Of a stretch of DNA of 14,132 nucleotides, positions 1-6,647 are shown one piece after another. The notes under the pieces are model-generated. The model made no database searches, had not been told where the DNA came from, and saw only the letters and a list, made by a program, of their open reading frames with translations. The stretch lies in assembly GCA_958427155.1 (NCBI GenBank), contig CAUABB010000014.1, positions 1 to 14,132 of the forward strand. The letters are read 5' to 3'. Numbering within the stretch: the first letter of the stretch is position 1; each line of letters starts with the position of its first letter. The position numbers and the translations under genes were made by a program. This DNA comes from an uncultured Oscillospiraceae bacterium (GTDB lineage Bacteria; Bacillota; Clostridia; Oscillospirales; Ruminococcaceae).

Positions 1-244
1 TTCCCAGTTTTTCACAGAGCTCCCGCACCGGCGAATAATCCGTTTTAACGCCTCCAAATTGCGGATCAAGGGTAATAGCAAGTAATTCATAATCAATTCC
101 GATAAACCGCCGAAGCATGGCAAGACCAGTTAAAAGGACAACCGAATCCTTTCCGCCCGAAACGCCTACAGCGATTTTATCCCCATCCTGAATCAGGTCA
201 AATTCCTGTATGGCTTTTCTCATATATCCAAGCATTCTCTGCAT
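1..244 (-). CDS. ttcA: TtcA-like tRNA 2-thiocytidine biosynthesis protein (PP-loop), 5' part
   Basis: The first 81 codons are present and the rest runs off the left edge. The start is ATG at 244-242, with a GGAGAAG ribosome site just upstream. The translation begins MQRMLGYMRKAIQEF and carries the PP-loop ATP-pyrophosphatase motif VSGGKDS at about residues 28-34, followed by a Rossmann-like strand (ELLAITLDPQFGG). Proteins of this family adenylate a tRNA base before sulfur transfer, and TtcA makes 2-thiocytidine at tRNA position 32. The N-terminal layout fits the TtcA group better than TilS, whose N-terminus differs. The Cys-X-X-Cys motifs that would confirm TtcA lie outside the window, so another PP-loop tRNA-modifying member remains possible. 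It is divergent from the serine-hydrolase gene at 404. Confidence 0.78.
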   Translation of the reverse strand, partial: MQRMLGYMRKAIQEFDLIQDGDKIAVGVSGGKDSVVLLTGLAMLRRFIGIDYELLAITLDPQFGGVKTDYSPVRELCEKLG

Positions 245-260
245 ATCAATTTCTTCTCCG

Positions 261-282
261 ATTTCTGTTATGTTACAGAAAT
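261..282. promoter_or_regulatory. Inverted repeat abutting the -10 box, candidate operator
   Basis: The arms ATTTCTGT and ACAGAAAT (8 bp, perfect) flank a 6-base centre, TATGTT. The element begins directly downstream of the TATAAT of the TtcA-like promoter and so covers the expected transcription start. This is a position where a repressor would block initiation. It could instead form a small 5'-UTR hairpin. No regulator gene is visible in the window. Confidence 0.4.
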
Positions 283-311
283 ATTATACCTGATAACCCT
301 TTTTACCGCAA
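283..311 (-). promoter_or_regulatory. Promoter of the TtcA-like gene
   Basis: On the minus strand, TTGCGG (311-306) is followed by 17 bases and then a perfect TATAAT (288-283). The ATG follows about 39 bases downstream. The -35 box matches consensus at only three positions, so strength may depend on the perfect -10. Confidence 0.65.
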
Positions 312-336
312 GAAAAGAAAAAAGTCCGTTACCCGC

Positions 337-365
337 TTGTGCCGGTTTCCTTTCAGTGCTATACT
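337..365 (+). promoter_or_regulatory. Promoter of the serine-hydrolase gene
   Basis: TTGTGC (337-342), a 17-base spacer and TATACT (360-365), with TG one base before the -10 (extended -10). The start codon lies 38 bases downstream. The -35 box is 25 bases from the divergent -35 of the TtcA-like gene, so the two promoters sit back to back. Confidence 0.65.
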
Positions 366-403
366 TTGAACATAAGACAGTATTTTAAAGGAGGTTTGTA
401 CCA

Positions 404-1549
404 ATGGCAAAATTCAGCGATCTTGACCGGCTGTTACAGCAATTTGCCGGTTCAACTGTCCCCGGATGCAGCTGTGTCGTCTCACAGAAAGGAAAAGTTC
501 TTTATGAAGGTTATTACGGTTCCGCCGATCTGGAAGCGGGAAAACCCGTTACTGCCGACACCGTTTACCGGCTTTTTTCCATGACGAAAGTCATTATCTG
601 TACAGCGGCCATGATTCAGTTTGAGCGGGGAAAATTTCTGTTAAACGAACCCTACTACAACTACTTCCCAGAATACCGCAACACACAGGTCGCTGAAACC
701 CGTCCGAACGGAGAGGTCGTTATCCGGCCGGCCAAAAGCCCCATGTTGGTGCGGGATACCTTTAATATGGCGGTAGGTCTTCCTTATCCAAGCGGTAACT
801 CCTATACGGAACAGAAGATGCGTGAGGTACGGGAGCTGCTGGCGGAAAAGGGGAAATACACCCTTCAGGACGACGTGAAGGCAATGGCTTCTGTACCGGT
901 CCGGTATGATCCCGGAACCCATTGGAGCTATGGGTTCGGTCACGAAATGGTAGCCGCGTTGATCGAAAAAACTTCCGGAATGACGGTTGGGGAATTTTTG
1001 AAAAAAGAAATTTTTGAACCTCTTGAAATGGAGAGCACCGGATACCGGTATTTTGGCAATATCCGGGAACGGATGGTAAAGATGTATCAACCGGAAGCGG
1101 ACGGTACCTTTACGCCCATCCCCGGTCCCGCGGACGCAAACCACGAACCGGACGCGGTCTATGAAGGCGGCGGAGCGGGTCTCTTCAGCACAGCGCGCGA
1201 CTACGCAAAATTTACTCAGATGCTCGCAAACGGCGGGGAAGGGATTATCGGCAGAAAAACAATTGACCTGATGCGGCGAAATATGCTGAATGAGGCTCAA
1301 CTTTTAGATTTTGAGAATTCCTATAATGAGGGATATGGCTATGGCCTTGGCGTCCGCACCATGATGAGACCGGCGGGGGTAACCAATATGTCGGTTGGGG
1401 AATTCGGATGGACAGGTATGGCCGGAACGTGGGCATCCATTGATCCGTCGGAAAACTTCTCGGTGGTTTATATGCACCAGACCGTGCCGAATAACGAGGA
1501 ATATCACCACCATCGGGTACGTTCCGTCGCTTACGGATGTATTAAATAA
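404..1549 (+). CDS. Serine hydrolase of the beta-lactamase / class C esterase family
   Basis: A 381-residue protein that starts at ATG 404 behind a strong AAGGAGG (388-394). The catalytic Ser-X-X-Lys tetrad is SMTK at residues 59-62. Y176 in the PGTHWSYG segment is the likely second-motif tyrosine. A GWTGMAGTW segment near residue 345 corresponds to the Lys-Thr-Gly-like third motif, in the form usual for esterases of this fold. There is no signal peptide or membrane segment, so the enzyme is probably cytoplasmic. That argues against a periplasmic beta-lactamase or penicillin-binding role and for an esterase or peptide/amide hydrolase. The length is typical of family VIII esterases. It is monocistronic: its own promoter lies upstream and a bidirectional terminator follows. 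The substrate cannot be told from the sequence. The opposing operon also encodes an esterase and a glycosidase, which suggests, by inference only, work on acylated sugars or xenobiotics. Confidence 0.85.
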   Translation: MAKFSDLDRLLQQFAGSTVPGCSCVVSQKGKVLYEGYYGSADLEAGKPVTADTVYRLFSMTKVIICTAAMIQFERGKFLLNEPYYNYFPEYRNTQVAETRPNGEVVIRPAKSPMLVRDTFNMAVGLPYPSGNSYTEQKMREVRELLAEKGKYTLQDDVKAMASVPVRYDPGTHWSYGFGHEMVAALIEKTSGMTVGEFLKKEIFEPLEMESTGYRYFGNIRERMVKMYQPEADGTFTPIPGPADANHEPDAVYEGGGAGLFSTARDYAKFTQMLANGGEGIIGRKTIDLMRRNMLNEAQLLDFENSYNEGYGYGLGVRTMMRPAGVTNMSVGEFGWTGMAGTWASIDPSENFSVVYMHQTVPNNEEYHHHRVRSVAYGCIK

Positions 1550-1553
1550 AAAG

Positions 1554-1601
1554 CAGTAAAAAAGGAGGAGCTTAACGCTCCTCCTTTTTTACTGTTTTTT
1601 T
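1554..1601. terminator. Bidirectional intrinsic terminator between convergent genes
   Basis: A perfect 18-bp stem (1554-1571 pairs with 1577-1594) closes on a 5-base loop, TTAAC. A T-run follows on the plus strand (1595-1601), and an A-rich flank gives a U-tract on the minus strand. It serves both the serine hydrolase and the glycoside-hydrolase operon, whose last stop codon begins at 1602. Confidence 0.93.
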
Positions 1602-2763
1602 ATAACACCAGGCAATTTTCCTGCACCAAACGAGCCATTTCATAGGCAAACTTCCGGATGGCAATCAAATCCCGTTCCGCTTCCGGCTGAGCGCGCCAAT
1701 CGGCGATTCTTGCGGAAGGCAGGTCCCACATCGGAACCATTTCCGCTCCTTCCAGAAGATTGACACAGCGCTCCGCCGCTTCCAAAATATCATCGGTTGT
1801 CACCTTTTTGCTGTGGAACAGGGTGATTTCCCGAGTATCTAGAACCTCTTCCACCGCTTTAAAGGCGTGACCTTCCTTATTCGGACGGTAACGCATCCGC
1901 TCCGGACCACGGTTTCGGAAAAAACCAAACATCGCCGCCACAATGGAAGGATCACGCACGGTTCCATCCGGGTAAATAATTCCGTGAATATCCCCCCAGA
2001 AGCCTTCGGTCACCAGGCAGAACAGATACCAGCCTACCTTATGGTTCTGACAGATTTCCAACTCAACGTCATAAGGATTGGTTCGTCCCACGCAACCGGT
2101 TTCGGTATTCAGGATTGGTTTTCCGGTTTCCCGTCTCTGCCTCTCCGCCTCCCGATAAACCGCTTCAATCTCAGCACGGGTGGTAAGATAATCGTGAAAG
2201 CTGATAACGTCAATCAGATCATTGGTTGTCTCACAGTGAGAGATAAACTCATGACCGACAGTCAAAACGCCGTCAGGATCAAGAGAGCGGATAATTCCGC
2301 ACATCCGGCGGACAAGCGCTTGGATCTGTTCTTTTCGTTTGGACTTTTCTGCCTCATCTGTACAATTGCGGATATAATCATTGCAGTAAGGCTCATTCAT
2401 AACGTCCCACATGAGAATATTTGGCTCACCGTGAAGGAGTTCAAACACAGCAGCCGCATACTCCTCCATCTTTTTCCAGTCCGTCTCATCCGGCTCTTTA
2501 AATTCCTTGATGGGATTTCCGTTCCAAAAAATCGGCATAACGGAAATTCCATGCTTGCCGCAGCCGCGCACAAAACTGAGAATCAGTGCAAAGTACCCTT
2601 TCGGATCCGCCTCCCATTTTTCCTGCTCGATCCAGAACCGGACAGAGTTAATTTGAAGCCGTTCCGCGCAGGATAACTCAAAATCAACCTGCTCTTTTGA
2701 CTTTCCCGGATCCGGGTTATGGCAGACGCCTCGAATATGGCTGTAATCCTTTAAATGTTCCAT
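1600..2763 (-). CDS. Clan-A (GH5-like) glycoside hydrolase
   Basis: A 387-residue TIM-barrel glycosidase. I chose the ATG at 2763 because AAAGGAG (2778-2772) sits 8 bases before it. An in-frame ATG at 2781 lies immediately beside that ribosome site and lacks one of its own. The acid/base glutamate is E124 in DVMNEP (120-125). FHDY (189-192) matches the conserved His/Tyr strand, and E221 in LNTETG is the probable nucleophile. Two glutamates on barrel strands 4 and 7 are the hallmark of clan A retaining enzymes. There is no signal peptide, so it should act inside the cell on imported oligosaccharides or glycosides. It is the last gene of a three-gene operon, 26 bases after the PHP gene. I cannot assign a GH5 subfamily, and GH2- or GH39-like clan members are alternatives. 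The C-terminal ~100 residues after the barrel are not recognised. Confidence 0.8.
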   Translation of the reverse strand: MEHLKDYSHIRGVCHNPDPGKSKEQVDFELSCAERLQINSVRFWIEQEKWEADPKGYFALILSFVRGCGKHGISVMPIFWNGNPIKEFKEPDETDWKKMEEYAAAVFELLHGEPNILMWDVMNEPYCNDYIRNCTDEAEKSKRKEQIQALVRRMCGIIRSLDPDGVLTVGHEFISHCETTNDLIDVISFHDYLTTRAEIEAVYREAERQRRETGKPILNTETGCVGRTNPYDVELEICQNHKVGWYLFCLVTEGFWGDIHGIIYPDGTVRDPSIVAAMFGFFRNRGPERMRYRPNKEGHAFKAVEEVLDTREITLFHSKKVTTDDILEAAERCVNLLEGAEMVPMWDLPSARIADWRAQPEAERDLIAIRKFAYEMARLVQENCLVL

Positions 2764-2789
2764 GAAACCTTCTCCTTTCATCAGCTGTT

Positions 2790-3452
2790 TTAATCATCCG
2801 ACTCAATCAACGCGCCGCCGGCCAAAGCCCGCGCCAAATCGTGCTCATGAAAAACAGGGCTTTCCAAGATCATTCCGCCCCGCGCCAAATCCTGCGGCTG
2901 ATGATAATCGCTACCGGAAGTTCGAACAGAAAAACCGTTTGCTTCCGCAAAGGCGGCCGCGAGATAATTCCGGCTGTCATGACGGGGATTCCCGTTAAAA
3001 ACTTCAACCCCGTCCAAAAACTCCGCCTCCCGAGGACGGCAATACGCCCGAAACGGATGCGCCTGTACCACAATCCCGCCGGCACTGTGCACCAGTTCGG
3101 AAAGTTTTTTCAGCGAAAGGGTATAGCAAAGAAGATTTTCCAGGAAAAATTCAGGAGAAAGGCCATAAAGAAGAAAATCCTCTGGACCTTCCTCCAAACA
3201 GATTTCCGCCCCAAACAGGACGGTTAGCCCTATTTTCTCCCCTTCCTCCCTCGCCGCGCGGTAGCCCAAAAGAAACCGCTCCGCTTTCTTTTGAGGAGAC
3301 CCCTCGAACAGATCCAGGGAGTAACTTCCAAAATGATCGGTCACAACAATCCCGTCATATCCTATCCGGCTGTACTCGCGCACCGCCGTTTTGGCCTCCA
3401 CCTGCCCGCAGGGGCTGACCTCTGAGGTGTGAAGATGAGTTTCAAGCTTCAA
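2790..3452 (-). CDS. PHP-domain metal-dependent phosphoesterase
   Basis: A 220-residue protein of the polymerase-and-histidinol-phosphatase fold. Metal-ligand motifs appear in the usual order: H6 and H8 in HLHTS, D39-H40 in VVTDHF, E83 in FGAEI, H132 in QAHPF, and D182/H184 in GSDYHQP. The start is a TTG at 3452-3450, 8 bases behind GGAG. No ATG fits, because the HLHTS motif must begin within a few residues of the N-terminus. Relatives hydrolyse phosphomonoesters such as histidinol phosphate, or nucleotide 3',5'-bisphosphates. Here the neighbours are an esterase (15-base gap upstream) and a glycosidase (26-base gap downstream). A role on a phosphorylated sugar or glycoside intermediate is therefore plausible but unproven. 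Confidence 0.85.
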   Translation of the reverse strand: MKLETHLHTSEVSPCGQVEAKTAVREYSRIGYDGIVVTDHFGSYSLDLFEGSPQKKAERFLLGYRAAREEGEKIGLTVLFGAEICLEEGPEDFLLYGLSPEFFLENLLCYTLSLKKLSELVHSAGGIVVQAHPFRAYCRPREAEFLDGVEVFNGNPRHDSRNYLAAAFAEANGFSVRTSGSDYHQPQDLARGGMILESPVFHEHDLARALAGGALIESDD

Positions 3453-3467
3453 AATACTCTCTCCTTT

Positions 3468-4331
3468 TTAGAAAACGCTGTTAAAACATTTCTGAAGGAA
3501 AGCGTCAATTAATCCCAAGACCTCTTCCGTCCAAAAGCCGGGGCCGCCGTGTTCTGCTCCCAGCATTTTGTAGAAAAACGCTTTCTTTTCATTTGCGCGC
3601 AGCGCTTCATAAAGCCGAACGCTTTGACGGAAAGGGACAACCGGATCTTTGTCGCCGTGGAAAATCAAAATCGGAGCAATGGGCCGCTCTTTCTTTAAGT
3701 ATTCAACCGGATCGGTCCTTTTCGCAAGCTCCAGATTTTTCAAAACATCGACCCCGCCGATCAGCATCCCCTCCGGCGAGTCCGCTCCGCAATGATCCAT
3801 ACCAGACGGCGCTTCATTCATTTCATAAATCGCGGTTGGACCATAAAAATCGACACAGGCGGAAACATGATCGGAATATTCCGGATACTTGGAGGAAGAA
3901 AACTCTGGCAAGCCCTCGGTAATATTGACCATCAAACTGGTATGCCCGCCGGACGAATCCCCAAAAACAGCGAAACGGTCCGGATCAATCCAGTATTTTT
4001 CCGCGTTTTTCCGGAGAAATTTGATCGCTGTCCGGGTATCTATCACCTGAGCGGGAAAAGGCGCTACCGCCGAATGCCGGTACTGCACAACCGCAACAAC
4101 ATACCCTTTTTCCGCAAGCTTTGAAAGGGAGGCGACATTGGAGTAAACATTCTGCACTCCCCAACCAGACCCCTGTACAAAAACAACGCAGGGAAAGGCC
4201 GCCTTCCTTCCATCTGCATAATAGGGCGCCAAAACCTGAAGGCAAAGGGAACCTCCCGGATAAGCATCGTACTCCACATTCGCCTGATAGGAGATTTTTT
4301 GTTCATCGCGGCGGGTTTGTATGGTTTTCAT
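3468..4331 (-). CDS. Alpha/beta-hydrolase esterase (acetyl-esterase / BD-FAE-like)
   Basis: From the ATG at 4331 the protein has 287 residues. It shows an oxyanion-hole segment VQGSGW (52-57), the nucleophile elbow GDSSGG (124-129, S126), a probable acid D229 in HGDKDP and the base H261 in AEHGG. That is a complete triad. This subgroup deacetylates or deferuloylates small carbohydrate esters. No signal peptide is visible, which agrees with a cytoplasmic role next to the glycosidase. Start caveat: the ATG at 4331 has no ribosome site. A strong AAGGAGG lies at 4410-4404, and the frame stays open back to it. That would add 20-21 residues (reading APRHYTYEEFPAAPETCPG before the Met) if translation began at ATA 4394 or ATT 4391. 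Alternatively, a TTG at 4390 opens a 20-codon leader whose TGA overlaps this ATG. First gene of the operon. Confidence 0.82.
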   Translation of the reverse strand: MKTIQTRRDEQKISYQANVEYDAYPGGSLCLQVLAPYYADGRKAAFPCVVFVQGSGWGVQNVYSNVASLSKLAEKGYVVAVVQYRHSAVAPFPAQVIDTRTAIKFLRKNAEKYWIDPDRFAVFGDSSGGHTSLMVNITEGLPEFSSSKYPEYSDHVSACVDFYGPTAIYEMNEAPSGMDHCGADSPEGMLIGGVDVLKNLELAKRTDPVEYLKKERPIAPILIFHGDKDPVVPFRQSVRLYEALRANEKKAFFYKMLGAEHGGPGFWTEEVLGLIDAFLQKCFNSVF

Positions 4332-4403
4332 TCCGGGACAGGTCTCGGGAGCCGCCGGAAATTCCTCATAGGTATAATGTCTGGGCGCAATTATCTTTTT
4401 TCT

Positions 4404-4410
4404 CCTCCTT
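4404..4410 (-). promoter_or_regulatory. Strong Shine-Dalgarno with no canonical in-frame start
   Basis: AAGGAGG on the minus strand is the only good ribosome site ahead of the esterase. The ATA at 4394 is 9 bases after it, the ATT at 4391 is 12 bases after it, and the out-of-frame TTG at 4390 is 13 bases after it. The ATG used by gene callers (4331) is more than 70 bases away. Confidence 0.75.
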
Positions 4411-4439
4411 AAAACCGGGTCTGAAAAAATTCATCCCGG
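4411..4439 (-). other. Leader hairpin followed by a short U-run, attenuator-like
   Basis: On the minus strand CCGGG (4439-4435) pairs with CCCGG (4419-4415). Inside, TGAA pairs with TTCA across a TTTT loop, with a small internal loop between the two stems. TTTT (4414-4411) follows, then directly the ribosome site. It resembles a weak intrinsic terminator in the esterase leader, but four Us is short, so it may only be an mRNA structure. Confidence 0.4.
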
Positions 4440-4472
4440 ATCGTCAGCGCAACGGATTTTTCAACCGCTTTT

Positions 4473-4481
4473 ATTATAACA
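4473..4481 (-). promoter_or_regulatory. Extended -10 promoter of the esterase-PHP-glycosidase operon
   Basis: TGTTATAAT reads on the minus strand from 4481 to 4473, a perfect TATAAT with the TG extension. I find no convincing -35 box at 16-18 bases. The transcript would have about 55-60 bases before the ribosome site. Confidence 0.55.
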
Positions 4482-4540
4482 CGTATCCGGAAAACATTCC
4501 AGCACAAACTCCTTTTCGGCGGCGGGATGTTCCACCAAAT

Positions 4541-4570
4541 TAAAAAGCACGGAAAAGCCCGTGCTTTTTA
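4541..4570 (-). terminator. Intrinsic terminator of the ABC transporter-SDR operon
   Basis: A perfect 12-bp stem (4570-4559 with 4552-4541) closes on a 6-base loop. It begins three bases after the dehydrogenase stop codon and its arm ends in a five-T run on the minus strand. It separates this operon from the esterase operon on the same strand. Confidence 0.88.
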
Positions 4571-4573
4571 ACG

Positions 4574-5308
4574 TTAAATACAGAATCCCCCATTGGGGCT
4601 GAGCACCTGCCCGGTGATAAAATTCGCCCGGTCCGACGCCAGAAAAAAGATCGCCTCAGCAATCTGCTCTGGGGCTCCGATCATGCCAAGAGGTGTCTCC
4701 TCCCGAAGCCACTCCATTGTTTCCCCGCTGAGCGCGGCATTCATATCCGTGCTGACAACGCCCGGAGCCACACAGTTCACCCGAACATGGGAAGGCCCCA
4801 ACTCTTTGGCAAGCGCTTTGGTAAACCCGATGACCGCCGCCTTCGCCGCGGAGTAATGAACCTCACAGGAAGCTCCGGTAATTCCCCAGATCGAGGAAAG
4901 ATTCACTACACAGCCAGCCTGTTTTTGCAAAAAGTCAGAAAGAACAGCCTGGGTACAAAGACACATTCCTTTGACGTCAATGTCAAACATTCTGTCCCAA
5001 TCCTGAACCGTGATTTCCGCGAACGGCTTCTGCTCGGCAATACCGGCGTTGTTGATTAAAACATCCACCGGGCCAAATGCCCTGTGAATGTCATTGATCA
5101 TCCGAATTACCTGCTCTGGATCGGAGACGTCCGCCCGGAACATTTCCGCCTGAAACCCCTTTTTTTGAAGCCTTTCCACCAGCTCCTCTGCTTTGTTTTT
5201 ATGATGGGTATAATTAACCGCCACCCGATCACCAGCTTCGGCAAACCGTTTGGCCGCCGCCGCTCCGATTCCGCGGGAAGCACCGGTGATCAATACAGTA
5301 CGAGCCAT
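4574..5308 (-). CDS. FabG-like short-chain dehydrogenase/reductase
   Basis: A 244-residue classical SDR, close to the usual length of FabG. The start is the ATG at 5308, 9 bases after AAAGGAGG. An upstream in-frame extension is low-complexity and lacks the fold, so I dropped it. The cofactor motif TGASRGIG spans 8-15, NNAG spans 86-89, and the catalytic residues are S139, Y152 and K156 (HYSAAK). The C-terminal segment FITGQVLSPNGGF matches the FabG-type ending. Such enzymes reduce 3-oxoacyl-ACP or other ketones with NAD(P)H. The gene starts 28 bases after the ABC-2 permease and ends at a terminator, so it is most likely the third gene of the exporter operon. No other fatty-acid gene is nearby, so a dedicated fatty-acid-synthesis role is not supported. 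A role making or modifying an exported lipid or metabolite is inference. Confidence 0.87.
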   Translation of the reverse strand: MARTVLITGASRGIGAAAAKRFAEAGDRVAVNYTHHKNKAEELVERLQKKGFQAEMFRADVSDPEQVIRMINDIHRAFGPVDVLINNAGIAEQKPFAEITVQDWDRMFDIDVKGMCLCTQAVLSDFLQKQAGCVVNLSSIWGITGASCEVHYSAAKAAVIGFTKALAKELGPSHVRVNCVAPGVVSTDMNAALSGETMEWLREETPLGMIGAPEQIAEAIFFLASDRANFITGQVLSPNGGFCI

Positions 5309-5336
5309 CCTATCTCCTCCTTTTCCGTCACTGCGT

Positions 5337-6647
5337 CTACTCTCCCTGCATGACTTTTCGTTTTTTCTTTCCAAAACTGAGCCGGATGGTAAAAATACGA
5401 TCTCCGGAAAAAAGTTTAACCGCTAAGAACATAACAACTACCAAAAAAATCAGCTGATAAATCAGTCCTCCCAGGTAAAGTGGATAATTATCAAAGACAA
5501 GGTTGCTGTTTGCCAGAAACGTATGAGTAAAGGGAATGGCATAAATTAACAGGCGAATCGGGAATGAAAGGGAATTAATATCAGTAAACATGGTCATCAT
5601 ATAAGGGATCAGCATGGCAAACATAAGCGGTGTAATCGCAGTCTGAGCCGATTTGATATCGCTCGCGAGCGCTCCCAGGATCATGCTGACCGCAAGCGCA
5701 ATCAGAATTGTCAGAAACAGCTGAATCCCCAGAAGAAGATAATCCACAGCGCTCAGATTAATCCCAAGAGTGCTTAAAGAATCGCCAAGTAGATCAGAAA
5801 AGCCGCCTACCGCTCCACCTGTCATCCCATTCATATAACTGGAAAAACCAACCATATAAACCGCTGCCATCAACAGGGAGACAATCCCTGCGCCGCACAT
5901 CTTTGCCGAGAGGACAGAAAGGCGGGAAACAGGGGTACAGAGAAGGGTTTCAAGGGTTTTATCCCCTTTCTCATTGGCGATTGCAGAGGCTACCATCTGG
6001 GACGCAAAGATCACCAGAATAAAAACCACAATGGGCACAAACATACTCTGATTCATGGCAAAACCGGCAAGCGCAGCGGCACTTACCTGAGCAGAATGAT
6101 CTGCCACAAAGGTGGTTTCAGAAGAGGCAACCGGATTTTTTAAAAAATCCGGGGACAGGGAACTTTCTTCCGCAAGATTTTGGGAAAGAAGCATTCCAGA
6201 GACAATTTCATTGATGACGGTAACTGCTGCCGCACTACCCGAAGAAGATAGAACTCCGCTCATGGAAAGGGTCTTGAGGGAAGAATAAATTTCCAACTGA
6301 GCTTTTTCCCCATCTAAAATTTTCTCTTCAAATCCTTTTGGAATGACCAGCAGGTCATAATCACCTTGAGGCTTATATTTCAAATCACCTTCTACCCCGT
6401 CAACAGGCGTTTGAGAAATCACTTCAAATCCACTTTGAGAAAGAAAATCAATGCAGCTTTCAGAAAGAACGGACCGATCTTCGTCAATCAGATGTACAAT
6501 TCCCGCTTTATTTTCACTGTCCTGAGAAATACCGGTCATGACCTGTCCCAGCAGAAAGAAAACACCCATTGCCACAACCATCCCGATAATTGTGGAAACG
6601 CTGAGCATCTCGCGCATCTCTTTTTTTAAAAGGGTTAAAAATTTCAT
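5337..6647 (-). CDS. ABC-2 type export permease, NatB-like
   Basis: A 436-residue membrane protein that starts at ATG 6647 inside the stop of the ATPase gene (ATGA overlap), so the two are translationally coupled. One membrane helix lies near residues 17-38. Next comes a large extracytoplasmic domain (about 40-195), then roughly five membrane segments in the C-terminal half. The segment ANEKGDKTLETLLCTPVS is the conserved coupling motif of NatB/YhaP-type permeases that contacts the ATPase. It ends in a basic tail, SFGKKKRKVMQGE. Family members export sodium, peptides or antibiotics. With the ATPase at 6644-7375 it should form an ATP-driven exporter whose substrate is unknown. Confidence 0.88.
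   Translation of the reverse strand: MKFLTLLKKEMREMLSVSTIIGMVVAMGVFFLLGQVMTGISQDSENKAGIVHLIDEDRSVLSESCIDFLSQSGFEVISQTPVDGVEGDLKYKPQGDYDLLVIPKGFEEKILDGEKAQLEIYSSLKTLSMSGVLSSSGSAAAVTVINEIVSGMLLSQNLAEESSLSPDFLKNPVASSETTFVADHSAQVSAAALAGFAMNQSMFVPIVVFILVIFASQMVASAIANEKGDKTLETLLCTPVSRLSVLSAKMCGAGIVSLLMAAVYMVGFSSYMNGMTGGAVGGFSDLLGDSLSTLGINLSAVDYLLLGIQLFLTILIALAVSMILGALASDIKSAQTAITPLMFAMLIPYMMTMFTDINSLSFPIRLLIYAIPFTHTFLANSNLVFDNYPLYLGGLIYQLIFLVVVMFLAVKLFSGDRIFTIRLSFGKKKRKVMQGE

Noticed and set aside
641..1300. 219-codon open frame on the minus strand
   Set aside because: It lies wholly inside the serine-hydrolase gene, which has catalytic motifs, a promoter and a ribosome site. The antisense translation has no recognisable domain.
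1867..2676. 269-codon open frame on the plus strand
   Set aside because: It is antisense to the glycoside hydrolase, which shows both catalytic glutamates. The translation looks like a shadow frame without motifs.
5309..5374. 22-codon N-terminal extension of the dehydrogenase
   Set aside because: It overlaps the end of the permease gene, is charged low-complexity sequence, and the ATG at 5308 has an excellent ribosome site directly before the SDR fold.
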